DNA from: Paenibacillus sp. JNUCC32
Lineage (GTDB): Bacteria; Bacillota; Bacilli; Paenibacillales; Paenibacillaceae
Direction of reading: 5' to 3'
Assembly (NCBI RefSeq): GCF_014863545.1
Contig: NZ_CP062260.1
Location: forward strand, 1,736,001-1,800,000
DNA: 64,000 nt
The position numbers and the translations under genes are program-made. Shown here in pieces: positions 56,287 to 64,000 of the stretch. The notes beneath the pieces are model-generated. The model did not search any database. It worked only from the letters and a program-made list of their open reading frames with translations, and was not told where the DNA came from. Every line of letters begins with the position of its first letter. Position 1 is the stretch's first letter.

Positions 56287-57126
56287 ATGAGAAAGCTATG
56301 CATGTTTCTTTTCATAGCAGCAATGCTTGTGATCGGCGCCTGTTCGCAGGATAAACCTGATAAGAAGGAAGATCTTGTGTTCGTAGAAGGCGGGCCTATT
56401 AAGAACGACAAGTCCAACTACGCTGGACAAAGCGTGTCGTTATCGAGCTTTTATATCGGCAAATATGAGGTCACTCAAAAAGAGTGGGAAGAAGTCATGG
56501 GGAGCAATCCCTCGGAATTCGTAGGGGATCAATTGCCGGTTGAAATGGTGAGTTGGTATGACGTTGTGGAGTACTGCAATCGAAGAAGCATACAGGAAGG
56601 ATTCGAACCGTATTACAACATCCACAAGGATGAAAAAGACGCAAATAATAAGAATGATAATGATCATATCAAATGGACCGTCACGATCAATGAGGGAGCT
56701 GACGGCTACCGGTTGCCTACTGAAGCGGAGTGGGAATATGCTGCAAGCGGTGGCCAGGTGAGCAAGGGTTACGCATACAGCGGAAGCCATAATGCCGACG
56801 AGGTTGCATGGTATTGGAGAAACGCCGGAGATCAATACTTAACCGGAGATTGGAACTGGCCCGTCATCGAGAACAACCATAATCAAACCAAACCGATCGG
56901 CACCCAGAAGCCCAACGAGTTAGGCATATACGATATGTCAGGCAACGTTAGGGAGTGGTGCTGGGACTGGTACGGCGACTCGAACAGCCAGAGCGGCATC
57001 TTTCGGGTGGTGAAGGGCGGCGGCTGGATCGGCGACGTCAGCAACAACGAGATCTCGTTCCGAGGCAAATTCGATGCCAATGGCTTTGGCCCGGATCAAG
57101 GGTTTCGGGTCGTTCGCGGAGCGTAG
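56287..57126 (+). CDS. Lipoprotein with a formylglycine-generating-enzyme (SUMF1-like) domain
   Basis: 279 residues from ATG 56287 (AAAGGAGAT). Lipobox IGAC (C19). The rest is an FGE-sulfatase domain: YEVTQKEWEEVMGSNPS, LPVEMVSWYDVVEYCNRRS, GYRLPTEAEWEYAASGG, GLYDMSGN-like IYDMSGNVREWCWDWYG, VVKGGGW and GFRVVRGA. Such surface proteins are usually not true FGEs; they often bind sugars or peptides. No sulfatase gene is nearby. Confidence 0.88.
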   Translation: MRKLCMFLFIAAMLVIGACSQDKPDKKEDLVFVEGGPIKNDKSNYAGQSVSLSSFYIGKYEVTQKEWEEVMGSNPSEFVGDQLPVEMVSWYDVVEYCNRRSIQEGFEPYYNIHKDEKDANNKNDNDHIKWTVTINEGADGYRLPTEAEWEYAASGGQVSKGYAYSGSHNADEVAWYWRNAGDQYLTGDWNWPVIENNHNQTKPIGTQKPNELGIYDMSGNVREWCWDWYGDSNSQSGIFRVVKGGGWIGDVSNNEISFRGKFDANGFGPDQGFRVVRGA

Positions 57127-57149
57127 TCAAGGAGCCAGCCGTTCCGATT

Positions 57150-57491
57150 TTATTCGTATTGATTCTTTACTCCCCATTCGCATAACCCTTCCAAAACGGG
57201 TAATAGCGTTACCGCTTTATCCGTGAGGCTATACTCGACTTTAGGGGGGACTTGAGGGTATTCTTTCCGTTTCACGAGTCCGTCCGCCTCCAATTCCTTA
57301 AGCTGCGAACTCAATGTTTTGTAAGTAATGGCGCCGATCTGTCTTTTCAGATCATTGAAGCGGACCGTTTGGTTTTCTGCAAGAAGGTAGATAATGACCA
57401 TTTTCCATTTGCCGCCGATCACGGACACCGTATAACCAAAAGGCGTATCTTGAATATTCTTAACTTTACCTTTAAATTCAGCCATGCTCAT
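57150..57491 (-). CDS. HxlR-family regulator
   Basis: 113 residues from ATG 57491 (AAAGGAT upstream). HxlR winged helix: VIGGKWKMVIIYLLAENQTVRFNDLKRQIGAITYKTLSSQLKELEADGLV, core at about 20-75, then PPKVEYSLTDKAVTLLPVLEGLCEW. No conserved redox Cys is seen near the N-terminus. Divergent from an arginase-like gene with an inverted repeat between them, so it probably represses both. Confidence 0.92.
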   Translation of the reverse strand: MSMAEFKGKVKNIQDTPFGYTVSVIGGKWKMVIIYLLAENQTVRFNDLKRQIGAITYKTLSSQLKELEADGLVKRKEYPQVPPKVEYSLTDKAVTLLPVLEGLCEWGVKNQYE

Positions 57492-57510
57492 ATTTACACT
57501 ATCCTTTCGG

Positions 57511-57539
57511 GTAGTACCTTTCAAATAAGTGCGTACTAC
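57511..57539. promoter_or_regulatory. HxlR operator candidate
   Basis: GTAGTAC and GTACTAC are perfect inverted arms separated by 15 bases, in the divergent intergenic region. GTAC-type arms are usual for HxlR/YodB proteins. Confidence 0.55.
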
Positions 57540-57596
57540 TTTTTTATTTGTGCTCAGTCTATACTAACCTTACTTTGAAGTAAAGGAGACGACAGC

Positions 57597-58517
57597 ATGA
57601 CTAAAAAAACGAAAACGATACGCCTGTTAATGCCGCAATGGCAAGGGGGGAACAACCCCAACTACTCTTTTGGAGCCGAACTGCTTGCTTGGCTGGCTCC
57701 GGATAATGATCAACCCCTTATCCATGTTCCCGTCCAAACCTATGATGGAACGCCTCTTGAAAACGAGAACGGTATGAATGGCAGAACACAGCTGCTCGAA
57801 CAGTTAAAGGCGGCTCATCATCTTATCCATGCACATAAGCCGGATCGCATTGTCATGTTTGGCGGCGACTGCTTGGTCGAACAAGCTCCTTTTGCCTATT
57901 TGAACGAAAGATACGACGGGGAGTTAGGTTTAATCTGGATCGATGCTCACAGTGATTTGGTGAGGTATGTAGGCTATGACAACGGGCATACGGTACCGCT
58001 TGGGAATCTGTTGGGAGAAGGGGATGAGGAGTTTGCCAAACATGTGAACATCCCTCTAAAACCCGAAAACGTCTTTATTGCAGGATTAGCAACGCCTACC
58101 GAACAAGAAGCCAAGGTGATCTCGGAAGGATTCCAAAAGCTAGGCATCGGTTTTGCGGAGCAGGACACGGACATGATTCAGAGGCTGGGCATTCGTACTG
58201 CTGGCACCGAGGAGTTGAAGAACAGTGCTTCGCCTATTAAAGCGTGGATTAAAGAACGCGGCATTAAGCACCTGGCGATTCACCTCGATCTGGACGTGCT
58301 TGATCCCAAGGCATTCCGGTCTTTGCTGTTCGCGAACCCTGAAGAACCCTTTAATTTATCTCCCCAGGGAACCATGCAATTGCCCCAACTGCTTCATCTG
58401 CTGAAGGAACTGTCTGAAGAGACCGATGTCGTGGGTTTAGGGATCACGGAGCATCTGCCATGGGATTCTATCTATTTGAAGAAACTGCTGGGCGAGATGC
58501 CTATTTTAAATAACTAA
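57597..58517 (+). CDS. Arginase/ureohydrolase-family protein
   Basis: 306 residues. Metal motifs: FGGDCLVEQ (D91, C92), WIDAHSD (D116, H118, D120), H131, and HLDLDVLDP (D231, D233). In arginases the first motif is GGDH, where the His is a metal ligand; here it is Cys. This sub-family occurs in Bacilli without a defined substrate. AAAGGAGACGAC precedes ATG. Divergent from the HxlR gene, so likely substrate- or stress-induced. Confidence 0.85.
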   Translation: MTKKTKTIRLLMPQWQGGNNPNYSFGAELLAWLAPDNDQPLIHVPVQTYDGTPLENENGMNGRTQLLEQLKAAHHLIHAHKPDRIVMFGGDCLVEQAPFAYLNERYDGELGLIWIDAHSDLVRYVGYDNGHTVPLGNLLGEGDEEFAKHVNIPLKPENVFIAGLATPTEQEAKVISEGFQKLGIGFAEQDTDMIQRLGIRTAGTEELKNSASPIKAWIKERGIKHLAIHLDLDVLDPKAFRSLLFANPEEPFNLSPQGTMQLPQLLHLLKELSEETDVVGLGITEHLPWDSIYLKKLLGEMPILNN

Positions 58518-58573
58518 AAGCCATAAACCGTTTTATCATAGATGGATCATACGGGACAGAAGTCGCCATGATC

Positions 58574-58613
58574 AAAAAGGAGGCTTCCTGCGAAACTTAA
58601 TAGGAAACCTCCT
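58574..58613 (-). terminator. Terminator of the 58624-59496 gene
   Basis: AGGAGG(C)TTCCT and AGGAAACCTCCT pair; T5 follows on the minus strand. Confidence 0.75.
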
Positions 58614-58623
58614 GAACCGACAT

Positions 58624-59496
58624 TCAAACCCAATCGCCGAAAATCGTGCGGGCTTTGTTCCAATCGACGCCCAAGCTGCCTTGCCAGCCAGCCCAAGGCA
58701 TCTCCATGTCGGAACGGCCCTTGGTGTTGTCCAGTTCAAACTCGGCATGGATGATGGTTGCCGTGTCCGTCCAGCGGTCCGGAGAGAGCTCCAGGATGCG
58801 GTTGGGGAGCACGCCGACCCTGGCTAGCGCCTGGAGCATGCCACGGCGAATGCCCGCATGACCCTTCAAGATTTTTTCGCCGGTTAACCGCTTCTCATAC
58901 TGCCCCGGCGTTTCGCCAGCCTCGGCCCGGTCCAAGCTCTGCAGCAGCTGTCTGAAGGCGTGCTTGTCATTGTCCGTTGCCTCAACGGGCTCTTGCTCCA
59001 GCAGTTCGACCAACTCGGCCATATCCACGTATGCGCCGAAGCTTGATCCGCTGTAATTGTTGCCCAAATGCATCGCGTAACGTATGTAAGACAGATTGTC
59101 CCAGCCTTCATGGCTGTGGCTGAAGCCACAGACCTTGCAAGCCCGAAGCCATTCGGGTTCCTCGTAAGCGTGGGGGCGTGCATGAATCATGGCGTGATAA
59201 CTGGCCAGCGTGGATATGCCTCGGGGCCAGCTTCCACCCACCCCAGCAACAAAGGCCTTGCCTATGCTGGACCAGGTCAAGCGAACGTTCGAACGCAGCT
59301 CGATCAGTCGGCCTATGATTTCGTCATGCCGAATATACTGCAGATCGTTTACGACCCATCCGCTGGCCTCCAGCAGCTCCTGCTCTGCCGCAGTAAGCGT
59401 TTCTGTATTATATACGCTTACCTCACGCTCCCGGTCATAGTTGTAATTGGTATGGTGATACAGCTTTTTCAACATGCGCATTTGTTTGTTGTCCAT
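58624..59496 (-). CDS. Hypothetical protein, unknown family
   Basis: 290 residues from ATG with AAAGGAGC upstream. Soluble, no signal peptide. Contains CKVCGFSHSHEGW (possible metal site), GSWPRGISTLASYHAMIHARPHAY and GRSDMEMPWAGW. Many Trp and His residues. I do not recognise the family. Own terminator, monocistronic. The upstream gap 59497-59786 shows nothing definite. Confidence 0.75.
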   Translation of the reverse strand: MDNKQMRMLKKLYHHTNYNYDREREVSVYNTETLTAAEQELLEASGWVVNDLQYIRHDEIIGRLIELRSNVRLTWSSIGKAFVAGVGGSWPRGISTLASYHAMIHARPHAYEEPEWLRACKVCGFSHSHEGWDNLSYIRYAMHLGNNYSGSSFGAYVDMAELVELLEQEPVEATDNDKHAFRQLLQSLDRAEAGETPGQYEKRLTGEKILKGHAGIRRGMLQALARVGVLPNRILELSPDRWTDTATIIHAEFELDNTKGRSDMEMPWAGWQGSLGVDWNKARTIFGDWV

Positions 59497-59786
59497 GGAT
59501 TGCTCCTTTCATTCGACGCGGGTTGCATCCGTTCTTCCGGTAACGACGGGTTGTCATTATTCCATTATAAACGGAACAAGCAGCGTAGGACATGCGCTTA
59601 AAGGACCAAGCGGAATTGAGCGAGAGATGAGCGATTCAATGAGCTTCATAATGCCTTGAAGGTCCTGGGCTTCACGCGAGTATAACGCGTGGTGTTGTGC
59701 ATCCTATTTTCATGAATGAACCAAGCCGGGGAATGACAATATAAGATGGTAGTATACATCTCTGTTTCCAAAGGAGGATATCTGTC

Positions 59787-59891
59787 ATGGCTCACCAGAA
59801 GAGAAGGAAAGAAGCTGCCTGGAAGTCGCGTAAGCAAGAACAGCATCCCCATGGTAAAATCAAATCGCTCAAGGAACTGTCCAGCGAATAG
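59787..59891 (+). CDS. Very small basic protein, DUF6254-like
   Basis: 34 residues, MAHQKRRKEAAWKSRKQEQ followed by HPHGKIKSLKELSSE. Strong AAAGGAGGA 8 bases upstream and a strong terminator directly after the stop argue that it is a real gene. It resembles the short DUF6254 proteins of Bacillales, though I state that with caution. Function unknown. Confidence 0.65.
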   Translation: MAHQKRRKEAAWKSRKQEQHPHGKIKSLKELSSE

Positions 59892-59917
59892 GTTGGAGAG
59901 CATACTACTTGGAAATC

Positions 59918-59956
59918 AAAAGACTGCCCGGTGAAAGGTACCGGCAGTCTTTTTTA
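59918..59956 (+). terminator. Terminator after the 34-residue gene
   Basis: AGACTGCC-CGGT...ACC-GGCAGTCT followed by T5. Confidence 0.85.
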
Positions 59957-60065
59957 TCCTCAACACTCCTTTCCGCGACGTTTGTTTGTTCTTCTAATCA
60001 TGGTGGCACTTGTAGGTCTAAATGAGATATGACATAAGGCAATGGTGATCTCGTAAAAAAGCGAC

Positions 60066-60096
60066 TTGACACTGGAGTTTACTCCAATGTTATTTT
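60066..60096 (+). promoter_or_regulatory. MerR-type promoter with 19-bp spacer
   Basis: TTGACA, 19 bp, TATTTT. The spacer holds the dyad TGGAGT-TT-ACTCCA, as in MerR-family operators. The -10 ends 6 bases before the ATG. Confidence 0.75.
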
Positions 60097-60102
60097 GAAT
60101 GC

Positions 60103-60576
60103 ATGAAACCATTATATTCAATACAAGAAGTTTCGCAGATCCTTGGAATTCCCAAGGATACACTTCGCTACTATGACCGAATTGGAATCGTATCGCCGGC
60201 CCGGGAAGACAATCGGTACCGCAGGTATTCGAGGAGTGACCTCATGGATTTAATGAATATTCAAATCCTGCAGTTTGCTGACTTGTCGCTTAACGAAATC
60301 AAGGGGAAGTTTGGATTCCACAGAATGGAGGAGGTTGACCCAGCAGAATGCCTGAAGGTAGCTTCGTTCCTTGATGCCAAGAATGCGGAAACGCGCGAGA
60401 AGATTGCTCGTCTGGAAAAGGTCAGTCAATTGCTTGAGCTAGCAGCCGAAACGCTAAGGGACCTTAATCATGAAAGCGACCAGCGGCTGGCAGCGTTCGT
60501 TCGCGAGATATACCAAACGATTCGCAGGAAGGAGAATGGAATATCCGAGGAGGGATGTTTTGGACATGAAGATTAA
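60103..60576 (+). CDS. MerR-family regulator
   Basis: 157 residues. HTH and wing: YSIQEVSQILGIPKDTLRYYDRIGIVSPAREDNRYRRYSRSDL, at about 5-47. A helical dimerisation segment follows (about 75-120), then a charged tail. The ATG follows the -10 by only 6 bases with no ribosome site, so the mRNA looks leaderless. No Cys-based metal site is evident at the C-terminus. Overlaps the next gene by 17 bases. Confidence 0.9.
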   Translation: MKPLYSIQEVSQILGIPKDTLRYYDRIGIVSPAREDNRYRRYSRSDLMDLMNIQILQFADLSLNEIKGKFGFHRMEEVDPAECLKVASFLDAKNAETREKIARLEKVSQLLELAAETLRDLNHESDQRLAAFVREIYQTIRRKENGISEEGCFGHED

Positions 60577-60997
60577 GAATCCATATTATTTAATTGCCGG
60601 TATCCTTGCCGTGCTATTTGCCATTACGCATGCTTGGAACGGGCAATCCGCTGTACTGCCGACACTTCGCGCGAGCGAGATCGCCTTGGATTCCGAGATC
60701 ATATTCACGTATGTCTGGCATATCATCACGGCGGAGAATCTGGTCTTCGGTATCGCGTTCATTTGCATGGCATTCCAACGCGAACGATCGAAAATCCGGG
60801 CCGTTGCATGGATGATCGTATCGCTGCTGATCGTACGACTGATGGTCATTCTAGGCATAACGGCAGTTCAAAATGTTTCGGCATTAACGGACACGGTAGT
60901 CGATTCGGTTGCCATCGTAATTTATGTCATCTTCATCCTATTGGGCATTAGAATGAAACCAAAAGGGCTCAAGGATTCGAAGCTACTATCAAATTAG
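60560..60997 (+). CDS. Four-helix membrane protein coupled to MerR
   Basis: About 145 residues from TTG 60560, 5 bases after GGAGGG; ATG 60566 is the alternative. Four membrane segments (YYLIAGILAVLFAITHAWNG, YVWHIITAENLVFGIAFICMAF, VAWMIVSLLIVRLMVILGI, VAIVIYVIFILLGI). Family not recognised with certainty. Overlaps and is controlled with the MerR gene. Confidence 0.8.
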   Translation: MDMKIKNPYYLIAGILAVLFAITHAWNGQSAVLPTLRASEIALDSEIIFTYVWHIITAENLVFGIAFICMAFQRERSKIRAVAWMIVSLLIVRLMVILGITAVQNVSALTDTVVDSVAIVIYVIFILLGIRMKPKGLKDSKLLSN

Positions 60998-61087
60998 CGC
61001 TAGCGAAAGATAACCATATTGAGAGAGGTCATTGGATTTTGTTGAACATGATTCCAGTATTCTTTCATAAAATCAATCATTGCACAG

Positions 61088-61109
61088 CAGCCGGCCCAAA
61101 GGCCGGCTG
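61088..61109. other. Strong hairpin in the 60998-61423 gap
   Basis: CAGCCGGCC and GGCCGGCTG form a 9-bp GC-rich stem with a 4-base loop. T-poor, so probably a weak end point. The rest of the gap holds only the TerC leader. Confidence 0.5.
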
Positions 61110-61321
61110 TAGTTATTAGCCATAGGGTGCAGTTGTAATAACCCCCGAGCATATCGATCCATGTTCGATCAAGTGATGTTACCATCAGCCCAAAATGTGG
61201 TTTGATGTTTTGGCCCGCCGAATAATGCGAAGCGTTTTGTTTCAAAATAGCATAACCTATAAAATTTTTTTCATTATGATGCCTAATGAATGAAACGAGA
61301 CATTACTTGACAACGTAATAA

Positions 61322-61392
61322 CGACAGGGAGCAGCGGTGCAATCAAAATTCAAGAGCTGAAACGTGGAGCTTGAAGCAACAAATGGGTCCTG
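61322..61392 (+). ncRNA. Possible yybP-ykoY (manganese) riboswitch in the TerC leader
   Basis: GGGAGCAGC resembles the conserved GGGGAGUAGC, outer CAGG can pair with CCTG, and a hairpin TTCAAG...CTTGAA sits between, followed by GCAACAAATGG. The downstream gene is a TerC protein, a classic target of this riboswitch. The match is partial. Confidence 0.3.
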
Positions 61393-61423
61393 AACATTCT
61401 AACATAAGAGAGGGGAAGTACCG

Positions 61424-62200
61424 TTGGAATCACTTTGGTTGGAGTATGCCTGGGCATTACTGATTCTTATCGGTTTGGAAGGTTTATTATCGGCGGATAA
61501 TGCCCTTGTGCTGGCGGTTATCGCGAAGCACTTACCGGAGGAACAAAAGAAGAAAGCCATCAATTACGGAATCATCATGGCCTTTGTATTTCGCTTCGCC
61601 GCCCTGTTTGCGATATCGTTTATCGCGAACGTCTGGCAAATACAGGCGATTGGAGCGGCTTATCTCCTATACCTCGGATTAAAGCACATCATCAAAGCCC
61701 GTTTTGGCAAGGAAAACAAAAATATTCGCGAGGACATAAAGAAAGATGCCGCGGGAAAAGGCTTTTGGCCGACCGTTGGAAAGATTGCGGTTGCGGATCT
61801 CGCGTTTGCGATTGATTCCATTCTTGCTGCTGTGGCTCTGGCACTGGGCCTCCCGGATTCGCCGCTACCGGATTTCGGCGGGATGGACGGAGGACAATTC
61901 CTGGTTGTCGTGCTTGGCGGGATCGCAGGGCTTGTCCTGATCAAATTCGCGGCCACATGGTTTGTGAAGCTGCTTGCTCAACGGCCGGCACTGGAGACCA
62001 CGGCATATGCCATCGTGGCATGGGTCGGCGTCAAGCTCGCTGTGATCACCCTGGCCCATGAAGATATTGGCGTATTGGCTCATCATTTCCCGCACAGCAC
62101 AGGTTGGACCATCGTTTTCTACGGGGTCTTGGTCGCCATCGCCCTTCTCGGTTGGTTTGCCCCCTCGAATAAAAGGCACACTCAACCTGATCCGCTTTAG
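61424..62200 (+). CDS. TerC-family membrane protein (YkoY/YceF type)
   Basis: 258 residues from TTG (AGAGGGGAAG upstream). Seven membrane segments. Acidic motifs GLEGLLSADNALVLAVIA near the N-terminus and VAVADLAFAIDSILAAVALA-type IAVADLAFAIDS in the middle mark the TerC fold. Characterised members export manganese during metalation of secreted proteins. Confidence 0.9.
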   Translation: MESLWLEYAWALLILIGLEGLLSADNALVLAVIAKHLPEEQKKKAINYGIIMAFVFRFAALFAISFIANVWQIQAIGAAYLLYLGLKHIIKARFGKENKNIREDIKKDAAGKGFWPTVGKIAVADLAFAIDSILAAVALALGLPDSPLPDFGGMDGGQFLVVVLGGIAGLVLIKFAATWFVKLLAQRPALETTAYAIVAWVGVKLAVITLAHEDIGVLAHHFPHSTGWTIVFYGVLVAIALLGWFAPSNKRHTQPDPL

Positions 62201-62212
62201 GTTGACCTAAGT

Positions 62213-62250
62213 AAACGAGGCAGTGGAATCGAATTCCACTGCCTCGTTTT
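62213..62250 (+). terminator. Terminator after the TerC gene
   Basis: AACGAGGCAGTGGAATC with its perfect complement, then T4. Confidence 0.85.
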
Positions 62251-62287
62251 ATACTTTTTCGTTCATAAAAATCCCGAGCCCGATGGA

Positions 62288-62317
62288 TTGACATGACACC
62301 AAATGGTGACCTATAAT
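62288..62317 (+). promoter_or_regulatory. Promoter of the ArsR operon with operator in the spacer
   Basis: TTGACA, 18 bp, TATAAT. The spacer contains CACCAAATGGTG (62297-62308), an inverted repeat that a bound ArsR dimer would occupy. Confidence 0.75.
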
Positions 62318-62325
62318 CAAAATGT

Positions 62326-62337
62326 CACTAAATGGTG
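62326..62337. promoter_or_regulatory. Second ArsR operator candidate
   Basis: CACTAAATGGTG, one base different from the spacer copy, 29 bases downstream at about the transcription start. The region 62338-62595 is an unusually long untranslated leader with no convincing gene. Confidence 0.6.
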
Positions 62338-62595
62338 TCCGATTATCAAAAATATCGAATATGTAGAAATTCAGCACCGAGGAGCAGCTTATCAATGATA
62401 GGGTTACACTTTGATCAGACGGACACAACTCCATTTCATGGACGCGTGGCAGGATACGGGGCTTTAAATTTGCCGTTTATTTGCTGCTTCGATTCGCAAG
62501 GACATGCCCCGCGAACGCTCGTCCGCAGGGCCGCACTCTATAGGGATGGAAAATGAACGGCTGTCCCTCGGCAGTAATATGGAGGAGAGGGTGTT

Positions 62596-62925
62596 GTGAA
62601 CGAGAACTACCAGTCTCGCGATGTGTTTAACGCCATTGCAGACCCGACCAGGCGCCAACTGATCCATCTGTTGGCGGAAGCCGATGAGCTGCCGCTGCAT
62701 GAGTTAACGGCACAGTTTCCCATGGGCCGTACTGCAGTGTCCAAGCATTTAACAATACTTAAGGAAGCCGATCTGGTACATGACCGAAAAGTCGGCAGAG
62801 AAACGCGTTTCAGGCTTAACGCTTCGCCACTCCGAGAAGTTCAAGATTGGGTGGCTTTTTACAACAAGTACTGGAATGCCAACATGCTGCGTTTAAGCCA
62901 GCTATTAGAGGAGGAAGATGAATGA
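62596..62925 (+). CDS. ArsR-family regulator
   Basis: 109 residues from GTG (GGAGGAGAGGG upstream). Winged helix: AIADPTRRQLIHLLAEADELPLHELTAQFPMGRTAVSKHLTILKEADLV, core at about 12-61. No metal-binding Cys, as usual for regulators paired with SRPBCC genes. The last 4 bases overlap the next start (ATGA). Confidence 0.93.
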   Translation: MNENYQSRDVFNAIADPTRRQLIHLLAEADELPLHELTAQFPMGRTAVSKHLTILKEADLVHDRKVGRETRFRLNASPLREVQDWVAFYNKYWNANMLRLSQLLEEEDE

Positions 62926-63320
62926 GCTTATCATTGTCTATGGATTTTCCGTTCAAGACATCGATCGAGAAGCTGTGGTTAGCCATCACCGATTCAAACC
63001 AGCTTGCCAAGTGGATTACGGAAAATGATTTTAAACCCGTCGTAGGGCACCGATTTCAGTTTCGCCATGAGCCATCAGAATGGTGGGATGGGATTGTTGA
63101 AGGCGAAGTGCTTATCGTGGACGAGCCTAATCTTCTATCCTATACCTGGGCCACCGGTGAGGAAAGACATACGGTTACCTTGACGCTGCAGGATTTAGGA
63201 GGCGGAAAGGTTAACCTCCATCTCGAACAAATCGGATTTTCCAACGTTCATGGGCTCGAGGGGGCTAAGCATGGATGGAGTGCATGGGTCGCCAAGCTTG
63301 AAAAGGCATTGGCAGATTAA
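62922..63320 (+). CDS. SRPBCC/AHSA1-domain protein
   Basis: 132 residues. FPFKTSIEKLWLAITDSNQLAKWI, VGHRFQFRHEPSEWWDGIVEGEVL and LSYTWATGEERHTVTLTLQDL mark the AHSA1/START-like fold with a hydrophobic pocket. Paired with ArsR as in many Bacilli; ligand unknown. Confidence 0.92.
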   Translation: MSLSLSMDFPFKTSIEKLWLAITDSNQLAKWITENDFKPVVGHRFQFRHEPSEWWDGIVEGEVLIVDEPNLLSYTWATGEERHTVTLTLQDLGGGKVNLHLEQIGFSNVHGLEGAKHGWSAWVAKLEKALAD

Positions 63321-63491
63321 CCGCATCCATATTAACGTTACGCACCCAAGCGCTAAATGAATAGAGGACGTTGATTGAACCTGCCGGCCCGCATCGATAT
63401 AACCGGCTGCATGCTGCTTGCAGCCGGTTTAAGTCTTGAACGATTCATTTGAAAAATTGCTTAAATCACCCATATCGGAAGGATGTTATGC

Positions 63492-64000
63492 ATGAGCGAA
63501 ACAAATCAGGAGTATATCGTGCTCTCGGGTGCGAGGGAAAACAATCTTAAGAACGTATCCCTGCGCATTCCCAAGCGGAAGATCACGATCTTCACCGGTG
63601 TATCCGGATCCGGCAAATCGTCGATTGTCTTCGATACGATCGCCGCAGAATCCACGCGACTGCTGAATGAGAACTTCAGCATGTTCGTTCGTACGTTCCT
63701 GCCCCGCGTTCCCCAGCCGGATACGGACGCAATCGAGAATCTGAGCATGGCCGTTATCGTGGATCAGAAGCGGCTTGGCGGCGGTTCCCATTCCACGATG
63801 GGCACCATTACCGATATTTCTCCCATTCTCCGTCTTTTATTCTCCCGAGTGGGTCAGCCCCATATCGGACCCGCGCATTTATTCTCCTTCAACGATCCGC
63901 AAGGCATGTGCCCGGAGTGCAACGGAATCGGTCGCAAGCTTGGCGTCGACATGAGCAAGGCGGTGGACATGACCAAGTCGCTGAATGAAGGCGCTCTGAT
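63492..64000 (+). CDS. UvrA-like ABC ATPase (5' part only)
   Basis: 170 codons visible, no stop before the window end. GGAAGGATG upstream of ATG 63492. It starts GARENNLKNVSLRIPKRKI, then Walker A TGVSGSGKSSIVFDT, and later a Cys pair CPECNGIGRK. This is the UvrA-type arrangement, but the sequence around it (GTITDISPILRLLFSRVGQP) fits the short UvrA2/drug-resistance branch rather than housekeeping UvrA. Confidence 0.85.
   Translation, partial: MSETNQEYIVLSGARENNLKNVSLRIPKRKITIFTGVSGSGKSSIVFDTIAAESTRLLNENFSMFVRTFLPRVPQPDTDAIENLSMAVIVDQKRLGGGSHSTMGTITDISPILRLLFSRVGQPHIGPAHLFSFNDPQGMCPECNGIGRKLGVDMSKAVDMTKSLNEGAL

Noticed and set aside
62332..62556. 74-codon frame in the ArsR leader
   Set aside because: No ribosome site and no recognisable family; overlaps the operator region.
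1..64000. CRISPR arrays, insertion sequences, prophage or tRNA genes
   Set aside because: No regularly spaced direct repeats, transposase motifs, phage proteins or cloverleaf-like sequences were noticed on reading; a dedicated search was not possible.

Overview
The window looks like chromosomal DNA from a spore-forming, low- to mid-GC Firmicute, most probably Paenibacillus or a close relative. The reasons are strong AGGAGG-type ribosome binding sites, frequent TTG/GTG starts, an H-type small acid-soluble spore protein, YesM/YesN and YtdP-type AraC regulators, Lpl-type sugar ABC importers, and secreted GH11, GH16, GH43 and BNR-type polysaccharide hydrolases. I saw no tRNA, rRNA, transposase, phage gene or CRISPR array.

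Layout. 1-2.2 kb: end of a YesM-like histidine kinase plus its YesN-like response regulator. 2.4-8.6 kb: an AraC regulator fused to a GH39 domain, a lone PTS EIIC and a GH3 beta-glucosidase. 8.8-11.2 kb: sspH with a coupled small gene (minus strand), then an ECF sigma factor and its probable anti-sigma partner. 11.3-23.0 kb: a pentosan (probably arabinan) locus with a secreted BNR/propeller hydrolase, two paralogous AraR-like repressors, an ABC importer, a GH43 lipoprotein and a GH2 enzyme. 23.4-34.8 kb: two GHL6-like putative glycoside hydrolases bracketing an Lpl-type importer, then a membrane-bound AraC regulator and a beta-hydroxyacid dehydrogenase; the substrate is unknown. 35.9-41.5 kb: a LacI regulator, a second Lpl-type importer and a PHP/CehA-type hydrolase. 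41.5-47.4 kb: TetR/MFS, a second MFS exporter, and ROK/MFS. 47.9-50.5 kb: a secreted GH16 laminarinase. 50.8-64 kb: housekeeping and stress genes, including a DUF2975/XRE pair, an Msr-like ABC-F protein, a DNA alkylation repair protein, xylanase XynA, HxlR/arginase-like, MerR, TerC, ArsR/SRPBCC, and the start of a UvrA-like protein.

How it works together. Most of the first 50 kb is catabolic. Secreted hydrolases cut plant polymers, binding-protein ABC importers bring in oligosaccharides, and intracellular GH2, GH3, GH39 and GHL6-like enzymes would finish them. Each block has its own regulator. cre-like sites in front of at least four units suggest a shared CcpA carbon-repression layer.

The most striking non-coding structure is the leader of the ABC-F gene. 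A near-consensus sigma-A promoter is followed by an 8-codon ORF, MLHSMRIR. This closely resembles the macrolide-arrest leaders of msr(A) and ermD and carries the R-x-R motif. Several candidate terminator or attenuator hairpins and a second mini-ORF follow before the gene. It reads as an intact drug-inducible attenuator.
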